Shown here in pieces: positions 57,672 through 64,000 of a DNA stretch of 64,000 nucleotides. How positions within the stretch are numbered: position 1 is the first letter of the stretch; each line of letters starts with the position of its first letter. Source of the stretch: Streptomyces aquilus (GTDB taxonomy: Bacteria > Actinomycetota > Actinomycetes > Streptomycetales > Streptomycetaceae); NCBI RefSeq assembly GCF_003955715.1, contig NZ_CP034463.1:434001-498000 (forward strand). Direction: 5' to 3'. The notes under the pieces were generated by a model. The model worked only from the letters and a program-made list of their open reading frames with translations, did not search any database and was not told where the DNA came from. The position numbers were made by a program, and so were the translations under genes.

Positions 57672-58355
57672 TCAGCGGCCTTGGACGATCGAGTCGTACA
57701 GGCGCGCGCCGGCCTCGTGGGAGGCTTCGGCCCGTTCGCGCTCGTCACCGAGTCCGACAGTGAAGTTCACACCCATCGGCACGAGCACCTGCGCCACGGC
57801 GTCGTCGAACTCGACGAAGTGCTCAGCCAGTTCAAGGGTGATGTAACCGTGCACGTAACTCCACAGCTGGGCGGCGATGGCCTCGGGTTCCTGACGGTCG
57901 ATCCTGCCGGAGCGCACGAGCCGTTCGCACGCCGCGGTGACATGAGCGTGGGCTTCCCGAAAGGCGTGGGAATGCCCGCTCAGGCGACGGTCCGTATCCG
58001 GCAGCGGCCGGTATGTCGCCCGAGTGGAGAGACCGAACATCAGGTCATACAGGTGAGGGTTCTCCCGGGCCTGCCGACGGCAGGTCAAGGCCATGGCGAA
58101 GAGATCCGCGATCGGGTCCTCCGTCACCGGCACCCGGCCGAACGCCGCGCCGAGTTCCTTGAACCCGTGGTCGGCGACAGCCCTCATCAGCTCGGGGATC
58201 CCGCCGAAGTGGCTGTAGACCACCATCGTCGACAGTCCGCTCGCGGACGCCACCGCGCGCACCTTCAGAGCCGACGGACCCTGCTCGGCCAGCAAGCCGA
58301 CGGCCGCCTGCACGAGTCGCTCCGGTGCGTCATCGAGCCTCGCCCGCCCTGCCAT
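57672..58355 (-). CDS. TetR family transcriptional regulator
   Basis: The protein has 227 residues. The HTH is ERLVQAAVGLLAEQGPSALK, VASASGLSTMVVYSHFGGIP at about 12-60; the recognition helix MVVYSHFGG is the variant found in TetR_C_13-type regulators. The C-terminal domain has LWSYVHGYITLELAEHF, typical of that type. ATAAC-TTG-GTTAT lies 34 bases before its ATG and a twin lies before the SDR at 56746. Its other neighbour, the enoyl-CoA hydratase operon, starts 262 bp away in the opposite direction and is a further candidate target. Confidence 0.88.
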   Translation of the reverse strand: MAGRARLDDAPERLVQAAVGLLAEQGPSALKVRAVASASGLSTMVVYSHFGGIPELMRAVADHGFKELGAAFGRVPVTEDPIADLFAMALTCRRQARENPHLYDLMFGLSTRATYRPLPDTDRRLSGHSHAFREAHAHVTAACERLVRSGRIDRQEPEAIAAQLWSYVHGYITLELAEHFVEFDDAVAQVLVPMGVNFTVGLGDERERAEASHEAGARLYDSIVQGR

Positions 58356-58388
58356 GTTCCGTACGCCTCCACCGTTGACATACCAGAA

Positions 58389-58401
58389 ATAACTTGGTTA
58401 T
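58389..58401. promoter_or_regulatory. Operator ATAAC-TTG-GTTAT before tetR
   Basis: This 13-bp dyad matches the one at 56724-56736 in arms and spacing. It lies between the tetR gene and the divergent enoyl-CoA hydratase operon. Confidence 0.7.
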
Positions 58402-58616
58402 GTAATTCTTCACGGCAATAGTACACATCGTGTGTGACCTGCCGTCTCGGATACACGCGTCCGCTCTCGGACACGTCATCACGCGCTGGTCCAGTCTCCT
58501 GCCGCCCGTGCGGGCACAGCGTGTCGGGCCGAACCCGACCTCATCGCTGCGACATGCATCCGCGGCCGTTTCCACGCATTTTCCCTCCTCATGAACTCAG
58601 CACGGGAGCAGAACTC

Positions 58617-59585
58617 ATGCCGTACAAAGACAAGGGCCGTCTCACGGTCGAAGATCGCGGGGCCGTTCTGATCGCGCGGGTCGACGGCGGCCCGCTCCAG
58701 GAGTTCGGCCTCGACATCGCCCAGCAGCTGGAGAAGCTGGTGGCCCGAGCCGACCGTGATCCGAACATCCGTGCCGTCGTCTTCACCGGGGCACATCCCG
58801 AGCGGTTCGTCAGCCATGCCGCGGTCCGGTGGCTGCAGGAAGAGGGCGCCGCGAGCCCTACGGTCGGCCGGCTCGCTGCCTCAGCCGTCGTCCGCCTGGC
58901 CAAGCACGTGGACCGGTCCCGCCTCCTCGGGTCCGTGATGCGCAGAACCCCGATGCGCGGGGCCCTGCAGCTGGAACGCCTGCACAGGACCTTCCTGCGG
59001 ATGAACGCCAGCGGTGTGCTCTACGTCGCCGCCCTCAACGGTTCCGCCCTCGGCCTCGGCGCGGAGTTCGCCTGGGCGTGCGATCTGCGGGTCATGGCCG
59101 ACGGGGGCTTCTTCATCGGCCAGCCGGAGATCCTCCTCGGCATCATCCCGGGCGGCGGCGGCACCCAGCGGCTGACCCGCCTGATCGGCACCCACCGGTC
59201 CCTGGCCGCGATCCTCGAAGGCAAGCCGTTCACGCCCGAAGAGGCCCTCGCCAACGGGGCGGTGGACAAGGTCGTCGCGCAGGACAAGGTGGTCGCGCAG
59301 GCGGTCGAGCTCGCCGAGCACTTCGGGAAGCGGTCGAAGGGGTCGGTCGCGGCCGCCAAGAGGTCGGTGTACTTCGGCGGCTCGATGTCACTGGAGGACG
59401 GTCTGCACGTCGAACGCGCCGAGTTCTTCGCCCAGGTCATGTCGGAGGAAGGCCAGCGGCTGATGCTCGACTACCAGGCCACGACCGCCGCCACCGGCGA
59501 ACTCCCGCTCTACACACCGGGCACCTACGCACGAGCCCTCGCCTCGGGCAGCGTGCCGGGCCGTCGCTCGACGAGCGGGCGGTGA
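58617..59585 (+). CDS. Enoyl-CoA hydratase/isomerase family protein
   Basis: The protein has 322 residues. RAVVFTGAHPERFVSHAAVR is the first crotonase motif (usually SAG-D), AALNGSALGLGAEFAWACDL the oxyanion/GG region, and IGQPEILLGIIPGGGGTQRL with TRLIGTHRSLAAILEGKPFT the second catalytic motif (Glu in PE, then GGGGTQRLTR). It should hydrate or isomerise enoyl-CoA. The insertion around residues 75-125 (VVRLAKHVDRSRLLGSVMRR) is longer than usual. It is the first gene of an operon with a hydrolase and an acyl-CoA synthetase. The ATG at 58617 has GGGAG upstream. Confidence 0.9.
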   Translation: MPYKDKGRLTVEDRGAVLIARVDGGPLQEFGLDIAQQLEKLVARADRDPNIRAVVFTGAHPERFVSHAAVRWLQEEGAASPTVGRLAASAVVRLAKHVDRSRLLGSVMRRTPMRGALQLERLHRTFLRMNASGVLYVAALNGSALGLGAEFAWACDLRVMADGGFFIGQPEILLGIIPGGGGTQRLTRLIGTHRSLAAILEGKPFTPEEALANGAVDKVVAQDKVVAQAVELAEHFGKRSKGSVAAAKRSVYFGGSMSLEDGLHVERAEFFAQVMSEEGQRLMLDYQATTAATGELPLYTPGTYARALASGSVPGRRSTSGR

Positions 59586-59592
59586 ACCGACG

Positions 59593-60516
59593 ATGACCAC
59601 TCAGCAGTCCTTCACCCGTCACGACATCACGTTCCCTTCCGGCGACAGCACCTGCGCCGGCTGGCTCTACCTCCCCACGGGCGTCACCTCTCCGCCCGTC
59701 GTCATCCTCGGGCACGGCCTCGGCGCCGTCCGCGAGATGCGCCTGGACGCCTTCGCCGAGCGCTTCGCGCAGGCCGGCATCGCCGCGGTGGCCTTCACCT
59801 ACCGCCACTTCGGCGACAGCGGCGGCCACCCTCGCCAGCTCCTGTCGATCAAGCGTCAGCTCGCCGACTGGGACGCCGCCATCGCCTACGTCACGGCCCG
59901 CACGGACGTCGACCGCACCCGTATCGCCGTATGGGGCAGCTCGTTCGGCGGCGGCCATGCCATCACCGTCGCCTCCCGCCACCCCGAACTGCGCGCGGCA
60001 ATATCGCAATGCCCCTTCACCGACGGTCTCGCCTCCGCGCTCGCGCTGGGCCCTGCCGCCTCACTCAAGGTCCTCCCCGTGGTCGCCCGCGACCTGGCGG
60101 CCAGAGGCCGCGGAAAGCCGCCCGTGATGGTGCCGATCGCCGCCACCCCCGGCTCGTCGGCCCTCATGAACGCCCCGGACGCCCTGCCCGGATACCAGGC
60201 GCTCCAGCCTCCGGGAACGACGTTCCGCAACGAGGTGGCGGCGCGGGTCATCCCGACCATCCTCACCTACCGGCCCGGGCGCGCGGCCAGGAAGATCGCC
60301 ATGCCGATCCTCTTCTGCGTCAGCGACACCGACTCCGTCACGCCTCCCGCCCAGACCCTCCGCTACGCGCGCACCGCACCCAAGGGAGAGATCAAGAGGT
60401 ACGAGGCCGGCCACTTCGACTTCTACACCGGCGAGACCTTCGAAGTACTGGTGCGCGACCAGATCGAGTTCCTCACCCGCCAGCTGAAGCCGGCAGCCGC
60501 AGCGTCAGCTCCGTGA
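59593..60516 (+). CDS. Alpha/beta hydrolase (dienelactone-hydrolase/BAAT-like)
   Basis: The protein has 307 residues. VVILGHGLGAVREMRLDAFA, YRHFGDSGGHPRQLLSIKRQ, nucleophile Ser in VWGSSFGGGHAITVA, Asp in CVSDTDSVTPP and His in YEAGHFDFYTGE give a complete triad. The group (peptidase S9/DUF1100-like hydrolases) includes esterases and thioesterases, so cleavage of a CoA or ester intermediate is possible. It begins seven bases after the hydratase stop and precedes the acyl-CoA synthetase, so it is part of one catabolic operon. Confidence 0.88.
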   Translation: MTTQQSFTRHDITFPSGDSTCAGWLYLPTGVTSPPVVILGHGLGAVREMRLDAFAERFAQAGIAAVAFTYRHFGDSGGHPRQLLSIKRQLADWDAAIAYVTARTDVDRTRIAVWGSSFGGGHAITVASRHPELRAAISQCPFTDGLASALALGPAASLKVLPVVARDLAARGRGKPPVMVPIAATPGSSALMNAPDALPGYQALQPPGTTFRNEVAARVIPTILTYRPGRAARKIAMPILFCVSDTDSVTPPAQTLRYARTAPKGEIKRYEAGHFDFYTGETFEVLVRDQIEFLTRQLKPAAAASAP

Positions 60517-60553
60517 CCGGACCGCATCACACCCAGACAGGTACGCCCTCGCC

Positions 60554-62029
60554 ATGAATTTCGCATCTCTGCCCGACCGCCGCGCGTCCCTCGACCCAGA
60601 CGGGGCCGCGGTCTCGGACGGCCGCCAGGCCCTCACCAACGTCCAGTTGCTGCGTCGCGTCCAGGCGGCGACCCGTCACCTCCAGGATCTCGGGATCGGC
60701 CCCGGCGATGTCGTGGCTCTCAAGCTCACCAATCGCGTGGAGTTCGTGCTTCTGCTGTTCGCCTCCTGGCGGCTCGGCGCCACCATCACGCCGGTCAACC
60801 CGAGCATGACCGACGTCGAAGTGGCCCGTCAGCTCAAGGACTCCCGCGCACGTCTTCTGGTGAGCGAGGACGGCGAGGCCGCGGTGGCGGACGGGACCGC
60901 CGTTCTCGCCGTCGGCGAACTGCGCGACGACGCGGCGGCGGAGCCGGATGAGGCCCCCCTCCCGGACCCGTCCACGCTGGCCCTGCTCATCTACACCAGC
61001 GGCACGACCGGGGTTCCCAAGGGGGTGATGCTCGATCACGCCAACATCGACGCCATGGCGGACATGGGGCGTCAGGCGCTGGAAGTCGGTCCGGCCGACC
61101 GGTGTCTGCTGATCCTGCCGCTCTTCCACGTCAACGGCATCGTGGTCAGCACCCTCGTACCGTTGCTGGCGGGCGCGAGCGTCACCATCGCCGACCGGTT
61201 CAATCCCCAGACGTTCTTCGACGTGGTCGAGCGCGAGCGCCCCACGTTCTTCAGCGCCGTACCGACGATCTACAGCATGCTCGCGGCGCTTCCGGACCAG
61301 GTCCGCCCCGACACGTCGTCCCTGCGCTTCGGAGTCTGCGGCGCGGCACCCGCCTCCGCCGAACTGCTCACCCGGTTCGAGGCCCGTTACGGGTTCCCGC
61401 TCGTCGAGGGGTACGGGCTGTCCGAGGGAACCTGCGGCTCCACCATCAATCCGGTCGCGGGCCCTCGACGCGCCGGAACCGTGGGACTGCCCTTCCCCGG
61501 CCAGGAGATCCGGATCGTCGACGCCGACGGCAGCGAGGTACCACCGGGCGCGGACGGAGAGGTCGTCGTACGGGGCCCCAACGTCATGCGGGGCTATCTC
61601 GGCCGCCCGGAGGAGACAGCCAAGGTCATCGTCGACCGCTGGCTGCACACCGGCGACGTGGGCCGGCTCGACGCCGACGGATACCTGACCCTGGTCGGAC
61701 GCTCGAAAGACATGATCATCCGTGGCGGGGAGAACATCTACCCCAAGGAGATCGAGGACGTCCTCGTCGGTGACCCGTCGGTGCTCGAGGCCGCCGTGAT
61801 CGGCGTCCCCGACGAGAAATGGGGAGAGGTCGTCGTCGCCTACGTCCAGCCCCGACCGGGTTCGGCCGTCGATCCATCGGCACTGCAGTCCCGCTGCGCG
61901 CGCAGCCTCACCGGCTTCAAGCGCCCGACCGCGTTCTTCGTGGTGGATGCCATCCCGAAGAACCCGGTCGGCAAGATCGACAAGGTTTCGCTGCGCGCTG
62001 CTCACGCCGAGGTCTCCGCGCGGTCCTGA
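60554..62029 (+). CDS. Acyl-CoA synthetase (AMP-dependent ligase)
   Basis: The 491-residue protein has the ANL superfamily motifs: LLIYTSGTTGVPKGVMLDHA (P-loop), VEGYGLSEGTCGSTINPV, GYLTLVGRSKDMIIRGGENI (hinge and A8), YPKEIEDVLVGDP and IPKNPVGKIDKVSL (catalytic Lys in A10). A length near 490 and the GGENIYPKEIE form are typical of fatty- or aryl-acid-CoA ligases; chain length is unknown. It would supply the CoA ester for the enoyl-CoA hydratase. A large terminator 112 bases downstream ends the operon. Confidence 0.9.
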   Translation: MNFASLPDRRASLDPDGAAVSDGRQALTNVQLLRRVQAATRHLQDLGIGPGDVVALKLTNRVEFVLLLFASWRLGATITPVNPSMTDVEVARQLKDSRARLLVSEDGEAAVADGTAVLAVGELRDDAAAEPDEAPLPDPSTLALLIYTSGTTGVPKGVMLDHANIDAMADMGRQALEVGPADRCLLILPLFHVNGIVVSTLVPLLAGASVTIADRFNPQTFFDVVERERPTFFSAVPTIYSMLAALPDQVRPDTSSLRFGVCGAAPASAELLTRFEARYGFPLVEGYGLSEGTCGSTINPVAGPRRAGTVGLPFPGQEIRIVDADGSEVPPGADGEVVVRGPNVMRGYLGRPEETAKVIVDRWLHTGDVGRLDADGYLTLVGRSKDMIIRGGENIYPKEIEDVLVGDPSVLEAAVIGVPDEKWGEVVVAYVQPRPGSAVDPSALQSRCARSLTGFKRPTAFFVVDAIPKNPVGKIDKVSLRAAHAEVSARS

Positions 62030-62140
62030 CCTCCACGGAGGGCACTTGGGCTGTCTCCGGTGGCGGCCCTCAGCTCCGTGCCAGGGACCGAGTCCAGATC
62101 CGGGACCCCGGTGCGTGAGGGCTTCGCGTCGTTCGGGGCC

Positions 62141-62191
62141 GAGTACCGGAGCGGGGCACCTGCCGGTCGCCGGTGCCTCGCTCCGGTACTC
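62141..62191 (+). terminator. Large hairpin terminator after acyl-CoA synthetase
   Basis: 20-bp arms (62141-62160 beginning GAGTACCGGAGC, and 62172-62191) pair with a single G-U pair and an 11-base loop. It is the strongest terminator in the window and separates the catabolic operon from the IS1182 remnant. Confidence 0.75.
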
Positions 62192-62194
62192 AGG

Positions 62195-62605
62195 TGACCT
62201 CGACATGCTGCTGAACAGCTCGCCCAAGCGCGCTGTCACCGGATTCGACCGCACCGCCGTCACCATCGACCGGGACAAGAGGCAGGCCACCTACCCGCGT
62301 GGGAACGCCGGCACCTGGTGAAACCCCCGCCAACCGGCGCGGCACCATCGCGATCGCGGTGACTCTCGACAACGAGACCTGCTCCCTCTCCCCCGGCCCG
62401 TGACCAGGGCACCCGCTCGAGATCCGGCGGCCGTTCGCGCTCCCCCTCGACCACGCCCGAGCCCAGCAGACCGACGAGCAGCGGCGCGCCGAATACGCCG
62501 CCCGCGCTGGTGTCGGGGAAACCATCCACCAGGCCGTCCCGGTCACCGGCATGGGGCGCGACCGCTACCACGGCCTACGAAAGACGCACCTCAAGCAGTC
62601 TGCTC
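62195..62605 (+). mobile_element. IS1182-family transposase remnant, frameshifted
   Basis: Segments of a DDE transposase appear in shifting plus frames: FDRTAVTIDRDKRQATYPRG, then in another frame DEQRRAEYAARAGVGETIHQ, AVPVTGMGRDRYHGLRKTHL. The order and the R-A-G-V-E-G-T-I-x-Q and RYRGLxKTHL-like motifs are those of the IS1182 C-terminal half. No start, inverted repeats or target duplication are visible, so it is a relic. Confidence 0.72.
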
Positions 62606-62640
62606 ACCAAGTCCGAACCGTCACACGGCATCATTCAGGC

Positions 62641-62952
62641 ATGATCACCATTCATCTGAAGTACGAGATCGACGCCGACAGGCTTGCGGATTTCGAGGAA
62701 TACGGCCGCCGCTGGGTCCGGCTCGTCAACCGTTTCGGAGGGACGCATCACGGCTACTTCCTGCCGAGCGAAGGCGACAGCGACATCGCCTACGCCCTCT
62801 TCTCCTTTCCCAGCCTGGCCACGTACGAGCAGTACCGCACCGACAGCATGTCCGACCCGGAGTGCCAGGAAGCGTTCCAGCTGGCGCGTGACACCCGCTG
62901 CATCAAGCGGTACGAGCGCCGCTTCCTCCGACCGCTCGACGGTCTGTCCTAG
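62641..62952 (+). CDS. NIPSNAP family protein
   Basis: The 103-residue protein is one ferredoxin-like alpha-beta barrel: MITIHLKYEIDADRLADFEE, YGRRWVRLVNRFGGTHHGYF, LPSEGDSDIAYALFSFPSLA, YEQYRTDSMSDPECQEAFQL. This is the NIPSNAP pattern, a dimeric family of unconfirmed function. It lies directly after the IS1182 relic with its own ATG, and its stop overlaps the stop of the convergent LysR gene fragment in a CTAG. It appears intact, with the expected length. Confidence 0.85.
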   Translation: MITIHLKYEIDADRLADFEEYGRRWVRLVNRFGGTHHGYFLPSEGDSDIAYALFSFPSLATYEQYRTDSMSDPECQEAFQLARDTRCIKRYERRFLRPLDGLS

Positions 62953-63446
62953 GCCGACTGGAGGTGCGCAGCACCCCCCTCCCCCGGCCGCGTGGCTGTC
63001 GGCAGGGCTGAGATGACGGCCGTGGTGGTCGGGTTCGCGGTCTCGGTGTGACGCGTCGCGGCGAACAGCAGGCGCAGGATCGACCGGTCCTGGATGGGCG
63101 TCGTACGGATTCCGGATACGGCAGGGTCGATGGCTGTCCGGAGGACGAGCGCGGTGGCGAGGCCGGCCGGTGCCAGGGCGAGCCGGGCGGCGTTGTCGGC
63201 GGGGACGTAGCGGGGCGTGGGTGTGAAGCCTGCCTTGTGGCAGGCGTGCAGAATGTTTCCTGGTCGCGGTCCGATGCCCCTGAGTGTGGTGTCAGGCAGG
63301 TGGTGGTACCGCTCCCCCAGCAGCACGCCCCGCTCGTACGAATCCCGGCATCCGTCACTGGGACGCGCTTCTATCCGGGGCCTCTGCGGAGGCACCAATG
63401 CAAGATCACCGCTCGGATCGGCCGGGTCGTCGAGGACCACGATCAC
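62949..63446 (-). pseudogene. LysR family regulator, N-terminal HTH lost
   Basis: The frame gives about 165 residues of a LysR substrate-binding domain: DTTLRGIGPRPGNILHACHK, AGFTPTPRYVPADNAARLAL, APAGLATALVLRTAIDPAVS. Normal LysR proteins have about 300 residues with an HTH in the first 60. Here the HTH, linker and first subdomain are missing; the upstream minus frames do not supply them. The protein could not bind DNA. It is convergent with the NIPSNAP gene. Confidence 0.72.
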
Positions 63447-63770
63447 CAGGTGCTTGGACTGCCCTCAAGTCTGGAAGGAGGGGCGCCCGGAGGCGCCAGA
63501 ATCGAGGCGGCTCTCCACGCGATCGTGGCTGCCCGCCATCTCATTCAGCAGGTCGCACATGGAGTCGAATTGCCCGGTGTACCGGTCCTGGAGCGGGCGC
63601 AAAAGAACTTGGCGATTGCGGGCGGGTACGTCGCCACCACTTGGACCACCGAGCTGTCCCAACGCGTCGACCGGCGCCCCCGTTAGGGATCGGCTCCGCA
63701 GGATCCTCGTCTTCAGCGCCATCGCACGCCGTCTCGGCATGGGCCTCGACGCCGTCGGCCGAGGAGGGGC
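63447..63770. other. Intergenic, no gene recognised
   Basis: No intact gene lies between the LysR and ISL3 remnants. Minus frames here (for example LRPLQDRYTGQFDSMCDLL) might be worn parts of a regulator, but I cannot assign them. Confidence 0.45.
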
Positions 63771-63935
63771 AATTTTCAGGGCTGTCCTCGCTGGTCATCG
63801 AAGGCGAAGTCAACGAGGCCAGCGGGTCGTGGTGCGGACACGCACTCCGCAGGACACTGCGGTCTGTCCGGTGTACGGGCGCGTCGGCGGGGCGAGTGCA
63901 CGGCTCTCACTGGCGGACGGTGGACGACCCAACTG
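63771..63935 (+). mobile_element. ISL3-family transposase N-terminal remnant
   Basis: The plus strand encodes LSSLVIEGEV in one frame and VVVRTRTPQDTAVCPVYGRV in the next, matching the ISL3 transposase N-terminus (zinc-ribbon CPxC region and WRTVDD, here TVDD in a third frame). Two frameshifts and the change of the second Cys of CPVC to Tyr show it is inactive. It is the last recognisable element before the window ends. Confidence 0.65.
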
Positions 63936-64000
63936 ACCCCCGGAATCGTGGGCTTCGCCCGCTCCTGACATCGCACGCCGACAATGCCGACAGGCTCACG

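Overview
The window is very GC-rich and densely coded, with strong third-position GC bias, many GTG starts and protein families typical of Streptomyces (DUF6230/DUF6114, FdhF/YdeP-like molybdoenzyme, XRE-NB-ARC-TPR regulator, NlpC/P60 secreted endopeptidase). It is read here as Streptomyces or a close relative. No rRNA, tRNA, CRISPR, prophage or complete insertion sequence was seen. The mix of small oxidoreductase/regulator pairs, truncated genes and worn IS fragments suggests accessory DNA such as a chromosome arm; that is an inference.

Layout. 1-4.6 kb: SDR/TetR pair, PadR/quinone-oxidoreductase pair behind a 60-bp palindrome, a small monooxygenase, and decayed TetR and coiled-coil genes. 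4.7-6.1 kb: secreted GH30 glucuronoxylanase with a CebR-type operator. 6.7-20 kb: CASTOR/POLLUX-like channel protein, AraC-GyrI regulator, SRPBCC protein, FdhF-like oxidoreductase, membrane protein, lipoproteins, NlpC/P60 endopeptidase and a large NB-ARC regulator. 20.4-24.8 kb: SDR, aldehyde dehydrogenase/TetR, a VOC protein with an internal deletion, DinB. 25.4-34.4 kb: a TetR regulon marked by seven copies of AAACCGATCGGTTT or close variants (SDR, TetR, DUF3533 membrane protein, 4Fe-4S protein, SnoaL remnant, second SDR), interrupted by a MerR gene and a DUF6230/DUF6114 operon. 35-38 kb: esterase and propionyl-CoA-synthetase-like enzyme. 38-45.9 kb: three TetR genes with MDR, hydrolase, old-yellow-enzyme and SDR partners. 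46-54 kb: truncated amidase, MDR/HxlR, SDR/acyl-CoA dehydrogenase/MarR, SDR/TetR. 54.4-62 kb: a CoA-linked catabolic island (LLM flavin oxidoreductase, SRPBCC, HxlR, SDR, TetR, enoyl-CoA hydratase, hydrolase, acyl-CoA synthetase). 62-64 kb: IS1182 and ISL3 remnants, NIPSNAP protein, truncated LysR.

How it works together. The recurring unit is one repressor-type regulator (TetR, PadR, MarR, HxlR, MerR) beside one or two NAD(P)- or flavin-dependent oxidoreductases, usually with a visible palindromic operator. Several operators recur at distant loci, so the modules are partly wired together: AAACCGATCGGTTT sites link 26.3, 27.1, 29.7 and 33.7 kb; a 24-bp HxlR-type site links 34.9 and 48.2 kb; TTACGATCG sites link 43.4 and 45.9 kb; ATAAC-N3-GTTAT sites link 56.7 and 58.4 kb. 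I see no clearly new enzymatic system. The best candidates for unreported biology are the AAACCGATCGGTTT regulon with its coupled DUF3533/4Fe-4S pair, the shared HxlR operator, and the PadR palindrome.
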